The notes beneath the pieces are model-generated. The model made no database searches, was not told where the DNA came from, and worked only from the letters and a program-made list of their open reading frames with translations. A program made the translations under genes and the position numbers. Positions 1-6,605 of a stretch of 13,533 nucleotides of DNA are shown one piece after another; within the stretch, counting starts at the first letter, position 1; each line of letters begins with the position of its first letter. The DNA is from Pseudomonadota bacterium (lineage in GTDB: Bacteria > Pseudomonadota > Gammaproteobacteria > Arenicellales > Poriferihabitantaceae): contig JAAELZ010000032.1 in assembly GCA_024226105.1 (NCBI GenBank), forward strand, positions 1-13,533, written 5' to 3'.

Positions 1-1
1 G

Positions 2-1000
2 TATGGTTACTGGTTATACCAGAACGCCAGCGACACGCTGGGAGAGGAATACGAGGCACTCGGTCAGATTTATCGATTCCTCGGTAGTTATAATGCCTTC
101 GGCAAAGATACCGGCCATCCGGGGCGCATTGAATGGCGCGTTGAGCACCGATCTAATATGGGCAGCTATTTATCGCCCTCACAACTGGGAGGCGAAACAG
201 GCGCAGCGGCGCTTGATACCGGTTTTGCCTATTCACCGGCTTTTGATACCGATCTGGCAGTTTTGAACTGGACCCAGCTATTCAACCAGAAAAAAGCAGG
301 CTTTGCGGTCGGCCGGCTGGCGTTTGATGCCTACCTGGACGCCTTTCCATTTCAGACCTTTTCCCGGGGATTTATCAACCGGGCTTTTATCTTGAGCCCG
401 ACCATGGCCACCACAGGAATCGGCGCACTCGGTACGGTGGCCAAGGGATTTGTCAATGACAATGTCTGGCTGGGTGCTCAGGTTTACGATGGCAATGCCG
501 CCAGCGGCGATTTCGACATGGATACCTTTGATCAGGGCGAATGGCTCAAGGCCGTAGAAATTGGCTGGACCCCTTCTTTTGACAGGCGCACAAGCGACCG
601 CATTCAGTTTACCTGGTGGGACAAGGATGCGCGCGAGCAGGCCGGTATATCGTCCGGGCAGGGTTGGACAGTCAGTGCCAGCATGAAACGCGATAAGTGG
701 TTCCCTTTTTTACGTTTCGGCCATTCCGACGGGGGTGCAGGTGTCGCAGCAAAAGAGGCCGCTTCACTTGGTTTTGAATACACCACACAACCCAACCAGG
801 CCTGGAGCCTGGGGCTCGGATGGGCCAATCCGGCTGCATCCGATAATAGAGATGAATATGTCGTAGAAACGTCCTACAAATTTCAGCTGCTCAAGGGGTT
901 TTCCTTATTGCCTAACCTGCAACTGCTGCTGGACCCGGCCAATAATCTCGAACAGGAACAGGTCTGGGTATTGGGCTTGAGAGGGATTTTTGTAATATGA
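2..1000 (+). CDS. OprB-like carbohydrate porin, 5' end outside window
   Basis: An open frame runs from the window edge to TGA at 998-1000, giving 332 visible C-terminal residues; the start and signal peptide lie upstream. The translation has the alternating aromatic/polar pattern of a beta-barrel. It also carries stretches typical of OprB-type porins: a GRLAFDAYLDAFPF strand-turn, a following FINRAF/LSPTMATTGIGALG segment, and late strands such as RIQFTWWDKD and AWSLGLGWANPAA. These proteins sit in the outer membrane as substrate-selective channels, classically for sugars. The real substrate here cannot be read from sequence. The last residues are GLRGIFVI, without the terminal Phe/Trp common in barrels. 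Its final 192 bp recur as a degenerate copy at 8809-9000. The family call rests on recalled motifs; another porin family with a similar architecture is possible. Confidence 0.72.
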   Translation, partial: YGYWLYQNASDTLGEEYEALGQIYRFLGSYNAFGKDTGHPGRIEWRVEHRSNMGSYLSPSQLGGETGAAALDTGFAYSPAFDTDLAVLNWTQLFNQKKAGFAVGRLAFDAYLDAFPFQTFSRGFINRAFILSPTMATTGIGALGTVAKGFVNDNVWLGAQVYDGNAASGDFDMDTFDQGEWLKAVEIGWTPSFDRRTSDRIQFTWWDKDAREQAGISSGQGWTVSASMKRDKWFPFLRFGHSDGGAGVAAKEAASLGFEYTTQPNQAWSLGLGWANPAASDNRDEYVVETSYKFQLLKGFSLLPNLQLLLDPANNLEQEQVWVLGLRGIFVI

Positions 1001-1188
1001 GCAGCACCCATTTTTTATTACTAGTCGAATGGAGGCATATATATGCCTTACGCGACGCTAATGCTCCAGTGTTTCTCATGGGTGACCGGTTTAGCCATGT
1101 CTATCAGGGAAACGATGTTTGACATTCTAATACACATAATAACCTGTTTCGGGGTCTGTGTCCTGGAACAGCAAAATGAGGAAGCTAA
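1001..1188. other. Intergenic region upstream of the lipoprotein operon, with a 16-bp palindrome
   Basis: This 188-bp gap separates the porin from the lipoprotein operon. It contains a perfect 16-bp palindrome, AGGCATATATATGCCT, at 1033-1048, which could be an operator or a cruciform-prone site. TTGACA at 1119-1124 resembles a -35 element, but no -10 at proper spacing is convincing (CATAAT at 1135-1140 is too close). A 41-codon frame starts at 997, overlapping the porin stop as ATGA, and ends at 1122; nothing in it is recognisable. No T-tailed terminator hairpin follows the porin. Confidence 0.4.
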
Positions 1189-2271
1189 GTGAAATATATT
1201 AAACATGGCCTGGTGTTAACAGGGCTGGCCCTGCTGTTAACCGCCTGTACAAGCCGCGGGCCGGTACAGGTTGAACAGGATCGCTTCGATTACAGCGATT
1301 ACATCAGCACCTCCTGGAAATCCCAGGGCTTGATGAATATAGTGCGAATGCGTTATCTGGACTGGCCGGTATTCATGGAAGTTCAGCAGGTAATCTCGAG
1401 CTACCGCTGGGAGATTTTTGGAACGGTAAAGGGTGAGGTCAGAACGCCGATCGCCGAACAATTCAATAAGCTGGATGCGACGATCACAGGCCGCTACCAG
1501 GAGAACCCCACCGTGGTTTATAAGCCACTTTCCGGTGCAGTTTATTCCAAAGCGATGCTCAGTCCCGCGAGGCCGGCGGTGCTTTTCGCACTGGTCAAGA
1601 CCGGCATGCCGGCTGACCAGATGTTTAGAATTTCGGTGCATTCGATCAACAACGCCACCAATGACTACCTTGACAGCGATACGTTCCACCCGGCCGCTGA
1701 CACTTTCAATCGTTTTGTTGCGCTGATGAGGGAGCTGCAATTGCAAAATGCGATTGGAATCAATGTCAGCAAGGGCAAGCGCAGCGATGAAAAACTGGTG
1801 CTGCGCTTCAAACCCCAAAATATGGACAAAACCAGCCTCAAAGAGCTTGCCGAGCTAAAAACCCTGATGGGGCTGGACAAATCGCGTGACAGCTATCGCA
1901 TCGTATTTGGCAGTTCCAGCATCAGCACGGCAACCATTGCAATCCGTACCCGCTCGATTATCCAGGTATTGGAGACGCTGTCGGTTGCAGTTCAAGTGCC
2001 GCCGTTAGATATGGGAAATGATGCTGCGCCTGAGATTAAGATTCTACCTTCAGAAAACCCCAATAGTGCATATGAGCCCCTAATGGAAATCAATAGTGGA
2101 GACAGAGCGCCCGACGATGCCTATGCTGCAGTGAAATATTTTGATAGTTGGTTCTGGATAGCCGATACGGATACTCTGTCGAAGCGAACCTTTCAGTATT
2201 TGTCGCTGTTACTGACGATCACGGAATCCGGAGCAACACCGGGTGGCCAAATCGTAATACCTACAGGTTGA
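1189..2271 (+). CDS. Lipoprotein of uncharacterised family, paralogue 1
   Basis: The product has 360 residues and starts at GTG, supported by a GAGGAAG purine run about 5-8 nt upstream. Residues 1-20 form a lipoprotein signal: basic KYIKH, a hydrophobic core, then LTAC with Cys20 as the predicted lipidated residue. The mature part begins with low-complexity polar residues. RFDY follows at 32-35, then SWKSQGLMNIVRMRY and WPVFMEVQQVI. No enzyme motif or membrane span is visible after the signal. It is homologous along its length to the next gene's product, so the pair arose by tandem duplication. I recall similar proteins annotated as hypothetical lipoproteins in other Proteobacteria but cannot name a family. 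The residue after Cys is Thr, not the Asp inner-membrane retention signal, so outer-membrane sorting is the default inference. It is probably first in an operon with the two following genes. Confidence 0.85.
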   Translation: MKYIKHGLVLTGLALLLTACTSRGPVQVEQDRFDYSDYISTSWKSQGLMNIVRMRYLDWPVFMEVQQVISSYRWEIFGTVKGEVRTPIAEQFNKLDATITGRYQENPTVVYKPLSGAVYSKAMLSPARPAVLFALVKTGMPADQMFRISVHSINNATNDYLDSDTFHPAADTFNRFVALMRELQLQNAIGINVSKGKRSDEKLVLRFKPQNMDKTSLKELAELKTLMGLDKSRDSYRIVFGSSSISTATIAIRTRSIIQVLETLSVAVQVPPLDMGNDAAPEIKILPSENPNSAYEPLMEINSGDRAPDDAYAAVKYFDSWFWIADTDTLSKRTFQYLSLLLTITESGATPGGQIVIPTG

Positions 2272-2274
2272 GCC

Positions 2275-3573
2275 ATGAAGATTAAGCCAACGCAGATTAG
2301 CAACTCCAAATTAAACAAACATTTCCAGGTTACAGGGGTTTTACTGGCAAGCATACTTATGTTCAGCCTGGGCGCTTGCACGACTACGCTCGGCCCCCAA
2401 AAGATTAAGGCTGATCGATTTGACTACGCCAAGGCCGTCGGTGACTCATGGCGTACCCAAACTTTGCTGAACATTGTCAAGATGCGTTACTATGAATGGC
2501 CGTTGTTTATGGATGTCAGCCAGGTCATCACCCAGTACACTCAGGAGCATGTAGGGTCGGTTGGGGCGGATCTTCGTCGCCCGTTTGGTGGCACAGGCGG
2601 TAATAGCACTTTTGATATTGCCAAAGCTTCTTATATTGGAAAATATAACGAACGGCCAACTGTCATCTACACGCCGGTGAACGGACAACGATACGCACAG
2701 ACCATGCTAACGCCGATCAATCCGGCTATCATTCTCGGCATGGTGGATGCGGGCTGGCCGGCCGACCAGGTTCTACGCCTGGTTGTCAGCTCGATTAACG
2801 GATTTAACAATAGTCATGTCAGTTTCGGTTTTCAGTATCGCGCGAGTCAACAATTCGCGGATTTTATTCGCACCCTGCGCAAACTGCAGCGACACAACGC
2901 GCTGGGCGTTAAGATACACATCAGTAAACGAACCGTGGCATCGGCGGCACCCCCTGCACCCGCTGCATCCAGTCTGGAAGCCAGTGCAGCCGCACCAGCA
3001 CCGGCCACCGCAAGGGTGCCCACGTCGGTTGAACTGATCATTAATCGCCCGCTGCTTGATGATGGGCTAATACAGGAGCTGGATCAATTGATGGTGGCCA
3101 TGGGTCTGGAGCCGGGGTTCGACAACTACAGGATTGTCTATGATGATGATAAATCCAGCGGTGATGTTATAGCCTTTGAAAGCCGTTCTATTGCGCAGGT
3201 AATGGGCGAACTGGCGACCTATGTTGAGGTGCCCCAATCGGATATTGAGCGCGGCGTAGTTACAGAGTTGGTTCCGATACCCGAAACAAATTTTAGCGGT
3301 CTGAACCATTTAATGAAAATCAGAAGCGGGCCGGAGGAGCCGACACAGGCCTTCGCGAAGGTTCGCTACCGAAATCTCTGGTTCTGGGTCGACAGGAAGG
3401 ACCACCCGTCCAAACGAACTTTCAGTTTTATTGCGATGCTGATGAATATGGTGGAACCTGATATTGCCAGCCAGGGGCCACAGATTGTCACGCCGGTTCG
3501 CGAAGATGGTATGCGCCCAAGTTCAAGTGATGATGACGAAGAAGATGAAGACGGGGCAGAAGAAGAGTCGTAG
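2275..3573 (+). CDS. Lipoprotein of uncharacterised family, paralogue 2, with Pro/Ala linker and acidic tail
   Basis: The product has 432 residues. Its ATG lies 3 bp after the stop of the previous gene, so translational coupling is likely. The signal is long (about 34 residues) and ends in SLGAC, making Cys35 the lipidated residue. It shares with its paralogue RFDY (48-51), SWRTQTLLNIVKMRY, EWPLFMDVSQVI, RPTVIYTPVNG, GWPADQVLRLVVSSING, NYRIVY, SRSIAQVM, LWFWVDR and SKRTFSF. Two additions are absent from the paralogue: a Pro/Ala-rich linker at about 222-248 and a strongly acidic C-terminal tail (419-432, mostly Asp/Glu). The linker splits the protein into two parts, each matching the paralogue, which suggests two domains. 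Thr follows Cys, so outer-membrane sorting is likely. The function is unknown. The 3' end overlaps the start of the next gene. Confidence 0.87.
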   Translation: MKIKPTQISNSKLNKHFQVTGVLLASILMFSLGACTTTLGPQKIKADRFDYAKAVGDSWRTQTLLNIVKMRYYEWPLFMDVSQVITQYTQEHVGSVGADLRRPFGGTGGNSTFDIAKASYIGKYNERPTVIYTPVNGQRYAQTMLTPINPAIILGMVDAGWPADQVLRLVVSSINGFNNSHVSFGFQYRASQQFADFIRTLRKLQRHNALGVKIHISKRTVASAAPPAPAASSLEASAAAPAPATARVPTSVELIINRPLLDDGLIQELDQLMVAMGLEPGFDNYRIVYDDDKSSGDVIAFESRSIAQVMGELATYVEVPQSDIERGVVTELVPIPETNFSGLNHLMKIRSGPEEPTQAFAKVRYRNLWFWVDRKDHPSKRTFSFIAMLMNMVEPDIASQGPQIVTPVREDGMRPSSSDDDEEDEDGAEEES

Positions 3574-4618
3574 TCATTATATTCTCTGTTTAGCGCTTGT
3601 CGGAGCACTAATTTCACAACCCCGGAGTGGCCATGCCGACCAGGTGATTTTAAAAAACGGCGACCGACTGACCGGCAAGGTACGCAAGAAAACCCGCGAC
3701 ACCCTGCGATTCAAAACCCCTTATGCGGGCCTTATGGAGATTGTATGGGATCAGGTCCTGTCCCTCCATACCGACAAACCAGTGAGTGTGTCACTGGATG
3801 ACGGCACAGAATACCTGGCCACGGAGATTTTGATCAAAGAAAACAGTATTGATATGAAATCCGCGGATGGAATACCTAATACATTCTCCGAGGCTGAGGT
3901 ATTTACTGTCAAACGGACAAAAAAACAACGCTTTAACCAGTTCTTCGGACGCGCCAGCCTGGGCCTGAAAACCAGCCGGGGCAATACCAATACCGATAAT
4001 TTTGATTTGGATTATCAGGCCACTTACCTGAGCAGAACAAATCGTTTTCGCAGCTATGGCCAGTGGGAGATCGATAACGTAAACGTGAATGCCGATAATG
4101 AAAGGTATAAGAAGCGAAAATGGTCACTAAGAAATGCTTTTGATTTTCACCTGAATGCCTTTGAGCCGAGCCTGGGTAAAAAGCAGTTTGTTTCGATGAG
4201 GTTAAATCTTGAACAGGATAAACTTACTGATCTTGATTTGAGAACCCAGATTGGCCCGTTTTACGGTTACCAGTTTGCCCAGAGTGAACGATACAACCTG
4301 CTTCTGGAGGGTGGCTTGCTGTGGACCGATGAAGATTTCATTCTTGGGCCGGACAAGAGCTACGTAGCACCTGCCTGGCATATCCGGTTTGACCACTACC
4401 TGAAGGGTCGAAATTTCCAGATTTATCATAACCAGGATGGTTCTTTCGAAACAGGCTTCGACAGGGTATTTCTGGATACGCAAACCGGCTTTCGTATGCC
4501 GATTGTCAAAGGCTTCCTGGTAAGCCTGGAACTGGATTTTGAATATGATAGTGACCCGGCCCCAACGGTGGAATCAACAGACCAGACATATCGCTTCAAG
4601 CTCGGGTACCGGTGGTGA
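3545..4618 (+). CDS. DUF481-type outer-membrane beta-barrel protein
   Basis: From the chosen start the product has 357 residues. The basic n-region (KTGQKKSR), the hydrophobic core and SGHA before Asp32 make a classical signal peptide cleaved near residue 31. An N-terminal periplasmic segment follows (DQVILKNGDRLTGKV, then repeated short beta strands). From about residue 130 (FFGRASLGLKTSRGNTNTDN) a beta-barrel runs to the end. It terminates in YRFKLGYRW, whose final aromatic fits a BAM-recognised beta-signal. The NGDRLTG plus SxGNT pattern is what I associate with DUF481 (YdiY-like) proteins, whose function is unknown. In-frame ATGs at 3530 and 3533 are alternatives. The ATG at 3545 was preferred because GAAGAAG lies just upstream and the signal peptide is best there. 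It overlaps the previous gene by 29 bp. A longer frame begins at 3464, but its extra residues spoil the signal. Confidence 0.82.
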   Translation: MKTGQKKSRSHYILCLALVGALISQPRSGHADQVILKNGDRLTGKVRKKTRDTLRFKTPYAGLMEIVWDQVLSLHTDKPVSVSLDDGTEYLATEILIKENSIDMKSADGIPNTFSEAEVFTVKRTKKQRFNQFFGRASLGLKTSRGNTNTDNFDLDYQATYLSRTNRFRSYGQWEIDNVNVNADNERYKKRKWSLRNAFDFHLNAFEPSLGKKQFVSMRLNLEQDKLTDLDLRTQIGPFYGYQFAQSERYNLLLEGGLLWTDEDFILGPDKSYVAPAWHIRFDHYLKGRNFQIYHNQDGSFETGFDRVFLDTQTGFRMPIVKGFLVSLELDFEYDSDPAPTVESTDQTYRFKLGYRW

Positions 4619-4659
4619 TCAACTGCCATCTCAAATCGAAATATGGGTAAACATGGAAG

Positions 4660-4743
4660 CTGGCTGAAGGTGTTGAGGACTTTCTCTGTTTTGATACCTT
4701 TTGCTGCCTCACGCGCAAAGGTTTCTAGTTGTTGCTTGTTCAT
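4660..4743 (-). pseudogene. Truncated IS256-type transposase, N-terminal fragment only
   Basis: On the minus strand an ATG at 4743 opens a frame reading MNKQQLETFAREAAKGIKTE and ending ...LNTFSQ near 4660. This matches the conserved start of many IS256-family transposases (a basic, Ala/Lys-rich helix with EAAKGIKTE-like residues and a following FSQ). In intact members this is followed by a segment leading to AALNAEL. Here the sequence diverges immediately into unrelated residues, although the frame stays open to 4426 inside the DUF481 gene's antisense strand. About 28 of an expected roughly 400 residues remain, and the DDE catalytic core is absent. An in-frame ATG at 4761 could add six residues. 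Confidence 0.6.
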
Positions 4744-4807
4744 CATGTCTATCTTACCCATTTTGATTAATGATAGACAAAAACACAGTTTAAGTTTTCA
4801 CACGGTC
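4660..4807 (-). mobile_element. Remnant of one end of an IS256-family insertion sequence
   Basis: Read on the minus strand, the segment begins with AGACCGTGTGAAAACTT (from 4807). This has the GTGTGAAAA-type core seen in terminal inverted repeats of IS256-family elements as I remember them. About 50 bp of leader follow, then the first codons of a transposase (4743 downwards). Similarity to a transposase stops near 4660, and the other inverted repeat is not in the window. The element is therefore a decayed, truncated relic that cannot move on its own. The family assignment comes from recall of the transposase N-terminus, not from a search. Confidence 0.58.
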
Positions 4808-4970
4808 TGTACTCGAAGCGGACGTCGCTCTACCTCTTTATTTCCGGAATAATTGGCATGTAATGGCAATTAGGGACAATATGCAAGGCCTGGCGGAAGC
4901 CATACACGAAAGTCCGGGTTAAATCGCAGCCAACACCGGCTCCAAAAGACAGACAGGAAGCTGCCGGGGA

Positions 4971-6353
4971 TCAATCCGATTCGACCGGTCTCAACCTGGC
5001 AGTAAAATGTCGGAGTGATGCCGGTTCCCGCGTAATTACCATTCCCGAAACATCAGCAATATTGTTCCGCAATTCCTCGAAGCACTCGACAATATAGTCG
5101 GCCTGTGCCTGAGTATAGACACGGCGCGGCATAGCCATCCTTAGCAGTTCCATCGGCGCAGGCCGTTCGCTGCCATCCGCTTGACGGCCGAACATGAAGG
5201 ACCCAATTTCAACTGCGCGGATGCCACCCTGGATGTAGAGCGCGACCGCCAGGGACTGGCCCGGGTATTGTAGTGGCGTTATGTGTGGCAACATCTTCCT
5301 GGCATCGATAAAAATGGCATGCCCCCCCGCAGGTTTCATCACCGGTACGCCCAGTGAATCCAGCCTTTCGTTAATGTACTCTATGGAACGAATCCGATAC
5401 TGAAGATAATCTTCATTAACAATTTCTTTCAGCCCGATGGCTATACATTCCATGTCCCGACCGGATAGGCCGCCGTAGGTAGGGAACCCCTCGGTCATAA
5501 TCAGGCGTGTGCGCGCCTGCTCCGCCCATTCGTCGTTGTTAAGCGCAAGCCAGCCGCCCATATTGGAAAAAGCGTCCTTCTTAGCGCTCATCGTCATACC
5601 GTCAGCATAAGAGAACATTTCACGCACGATCTCCTTTACCGATATGCCCTCGTAACCGTCCTCGCGTAGCTTGATGAAATAGGCATTTTCCGCAAAGCGC
5701 GCACTGTCGATGAACAGTGGTTTCTGGTATTTGTCACAGATAGCCCGCAGACCACGAAGATTGGCCATAGAGACCGGTTGCCCACCACCGGCATTATTGG
5801 TAATGGTTATCACAATCATCGGGATACAGTCTGCCTTAGCCGCCAGCAGGCTATTGAGCCTGTCGAGATCCATGTTGCCTTTGAAAGGATACTCCAGTGC
5901 CGGGTCCAGCCCTTCTTCAATCACTAGATCTTGCGCATCGATGCCAGCATCCTCAAAATTGGCCCGCGTCGTATCGAAATGCGTATTGTTGGGTACGATT
6001 TTTCCTTCACCATGTCCGCGCGCAACAATTGATGTGAGAATGTGTTCGGCAGCGCGTCCCTGGTGGGTGGGAATCACGTGCTTGAACGGCATCAGATCCT
6101 TTACTGCCGCCTCGAAGCGGTAATACGAAGGTGAACCGGCATAAGACTCATCCCCTTGCATCAGTGCTGACCACTGCATTGTGCTCATCGCCGAGGTGCC
6201 AGAATCGGTCAGTAGATCAATCAGAACGTCTTTGGATTTCAGAGAGAACAGGTTGTAGTCCGCTTTCCGGATAAGTTCCCTACGCTCCTCAACCGTGGTC
6301 ATCCTTATTGGCTCGACAGCCTTGATTCTAAATGGTTCGATTATGGTTTTCAT
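4971..6353 (-). CDS. tnaA: Tryptophanase (tryptophan indole-lyase)
   Basis: This is a 460-residue PLP enzyme of the beta-eliminating lyase family, cleaving L-tryptophan to indole, pyruvate and ammonia in the cytoplasm. Family landmarks are LTDSGT (48-53), THQGR (96-100, PLP phosphate contact), NNAGGGQPVS (186-195), DSARFAENAYF (216-226) and SAKKDA with Lys259 as the Schiff-base lysine. MPRRVYT follows, with Arg405 at the expected carboxylate-binding place. It resembles both tryptophanase and tyrosine phenol-lyase, and three discriminating positions favour tryptophanase. Asp127 in FDTTR stands where tyrosine phenol-lyase has Thr124. Ile383 in RAVEIGS replaces its Arg381. His449 in LRHFTARL replaces its Phe448. 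AAGGA 9 nt upstream supports the start. A terminator hairpin separates it from the symporter gene, so it probably has its own promoter. No tnaB follows within the window. Confidence 0.93.
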   Translation of the reverse strand: MKTIIEPFRIKAVEPIRMTTVEERRELIRKADYNLFSLKSKDVLIDLLTDSGTSAMSTMQWSALMQGDESYAGSPSYYRFEAAVKDLMPFKHVIPTHQGRAAEHILTSIVARGHGEGKIVPNNTHFDTTRANFEDAGIDAQDLVIEEGLDPALEYPFKGNMDLDRLNSLLAAKADCIPMIVITITNNAGGGQPVSMANLRGLRAICDKYQKPLFIDSARFAENAYFIKLREDGYEGISVKEIVREMFSYADGMTMSAKKDAFSNMGGWLALNNDEWAEQARTRLIMTEGFPTYGGLSGRDMECIAIGLKEIVNEDYLQYRIRSIEYINERLDSLGVPVMKPAGGHAIFIDARKMLPHITPLQYPGQSLAVALYIQGGIRAVEIGSFMFGRQADGSERPAPMELLRMAMPRRVYTQAQADYIVECFEELRNNIADVSGMVITREPASLRHFTARLRPVESD

Positions 6354-6564
6354 AATACTAAATCCTTAGTTGGGCAGGGTGTTGTGTGCTTCTAGGCTGG
6401 CCAGAAAACAGACCCGGGGCAAGGCGTAACTGCGCAAAATGGATTCAATACTTCCAGGCGATCTGCTGTTCTTCAGGAGAATCAGAGATTGTAAAACAGA
6501 AAACAGTTCCTTGAGGGCTCAGAAAATCCGCCCGAAATATGGGGTCATCTCCATGGTCAAAATA
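6354..6564 (-). promoter_or_regulatory. Leader region of the tryptophanase gene
   Basis: This 211-bp leader lies between the terminator hairpin and the tryptophanase start and is long enough for attenuation-type control. In E. coli, tnaA is governed by the TnaC leader peptide, which needs a key Trp and a terminal Pro. No ATG-started TnaC is visible. The only Trp-containing candidate is an 18-codon frame on the minus strand starting at TTG 6448-6446 and ending in FWPA and TAG at 6394-6392. It has a GGAAG 2 nt before the TTG, which is too close. TACAAT preceded by TGTTT (near 6490-6500) resembles an extended -10, without a good -35. I see no clear CRP site. Confidence 0.3.
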
Positions 6565-6594
6565 CAAAAGGCCGGCTATAAAGCCGGCCTTTTG
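6565..6594 (-). terminator. Rho-independent terminator downstream of the symporter gene
   Basis: The arms CAAAAGGCCGGCT (6565-6577) and AGCCGGCCTTTTG (6582-6594) form a perfect 13-bp stem with a 4-nt loop. On the minus strand the GC-rich stem ends in CCTTTTG followed by TATTTTG, a terminator-like T-rich tail. It starts 12 bp beyond the symporter stop codon. The symmetrical A/T flanks mean it may also work on the other strand. It implies that the tryptophanase gene downstream is transcribed separately or by readthrough. Confidence 0.82.
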
Positions 6595-6605
6595 GCTAAA
6601 GTACC

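Larger units (their letters stand above)
4619..4970. other. Intergenic region with an insertion-sequence scar
   Basis: This 352-bp interval lies between the converging DUF481 and tryptophanase genes. The part from 4660 to 4807 looks like one end of an IS256-family element, described separately. The rest (4808-4970) has no credible ORF. It holds only short imperfect inverted repeats, such as around 4849-4872 (AATTGGCAT facing ATGGCAATT) and a 4-bp stem with GGAA loop near 4893-4904. None is followed by a clear T-run in either direction, so I do not call a terminator for either converging gene. Confidence 0.5.

Noticed and set aside
997..1122. 41-codon frame overlapping the porin stop codon as ATGA
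   Set aside because: No Shine-Dalgarno, no recognisable domain, and it spans the palindrome; the ATGA overlap alone is easily a coincidence.
2847..3041. Ala-rich minus-strand frame opposite the Pro/Ala linker
   Set aside because: It is a composition artefact of the GC-rich linker codons; the plus strand is clearly coding.
4426..4659. Continuation of the transposase-like frame into the antisense of the barrel gene
   Set aside because: Similarity to a transposase ends near 4660; beyond it the translation is the shadow of the DUF481 coding strand.
6519..6554. 11-residue ATG-started leader candidate (MEMTPYFGRIF) next to the terminator
   Set aside because: It has no Trp or terminal Pro, sits far from tnaA, and lacks a ribosome-binding site.
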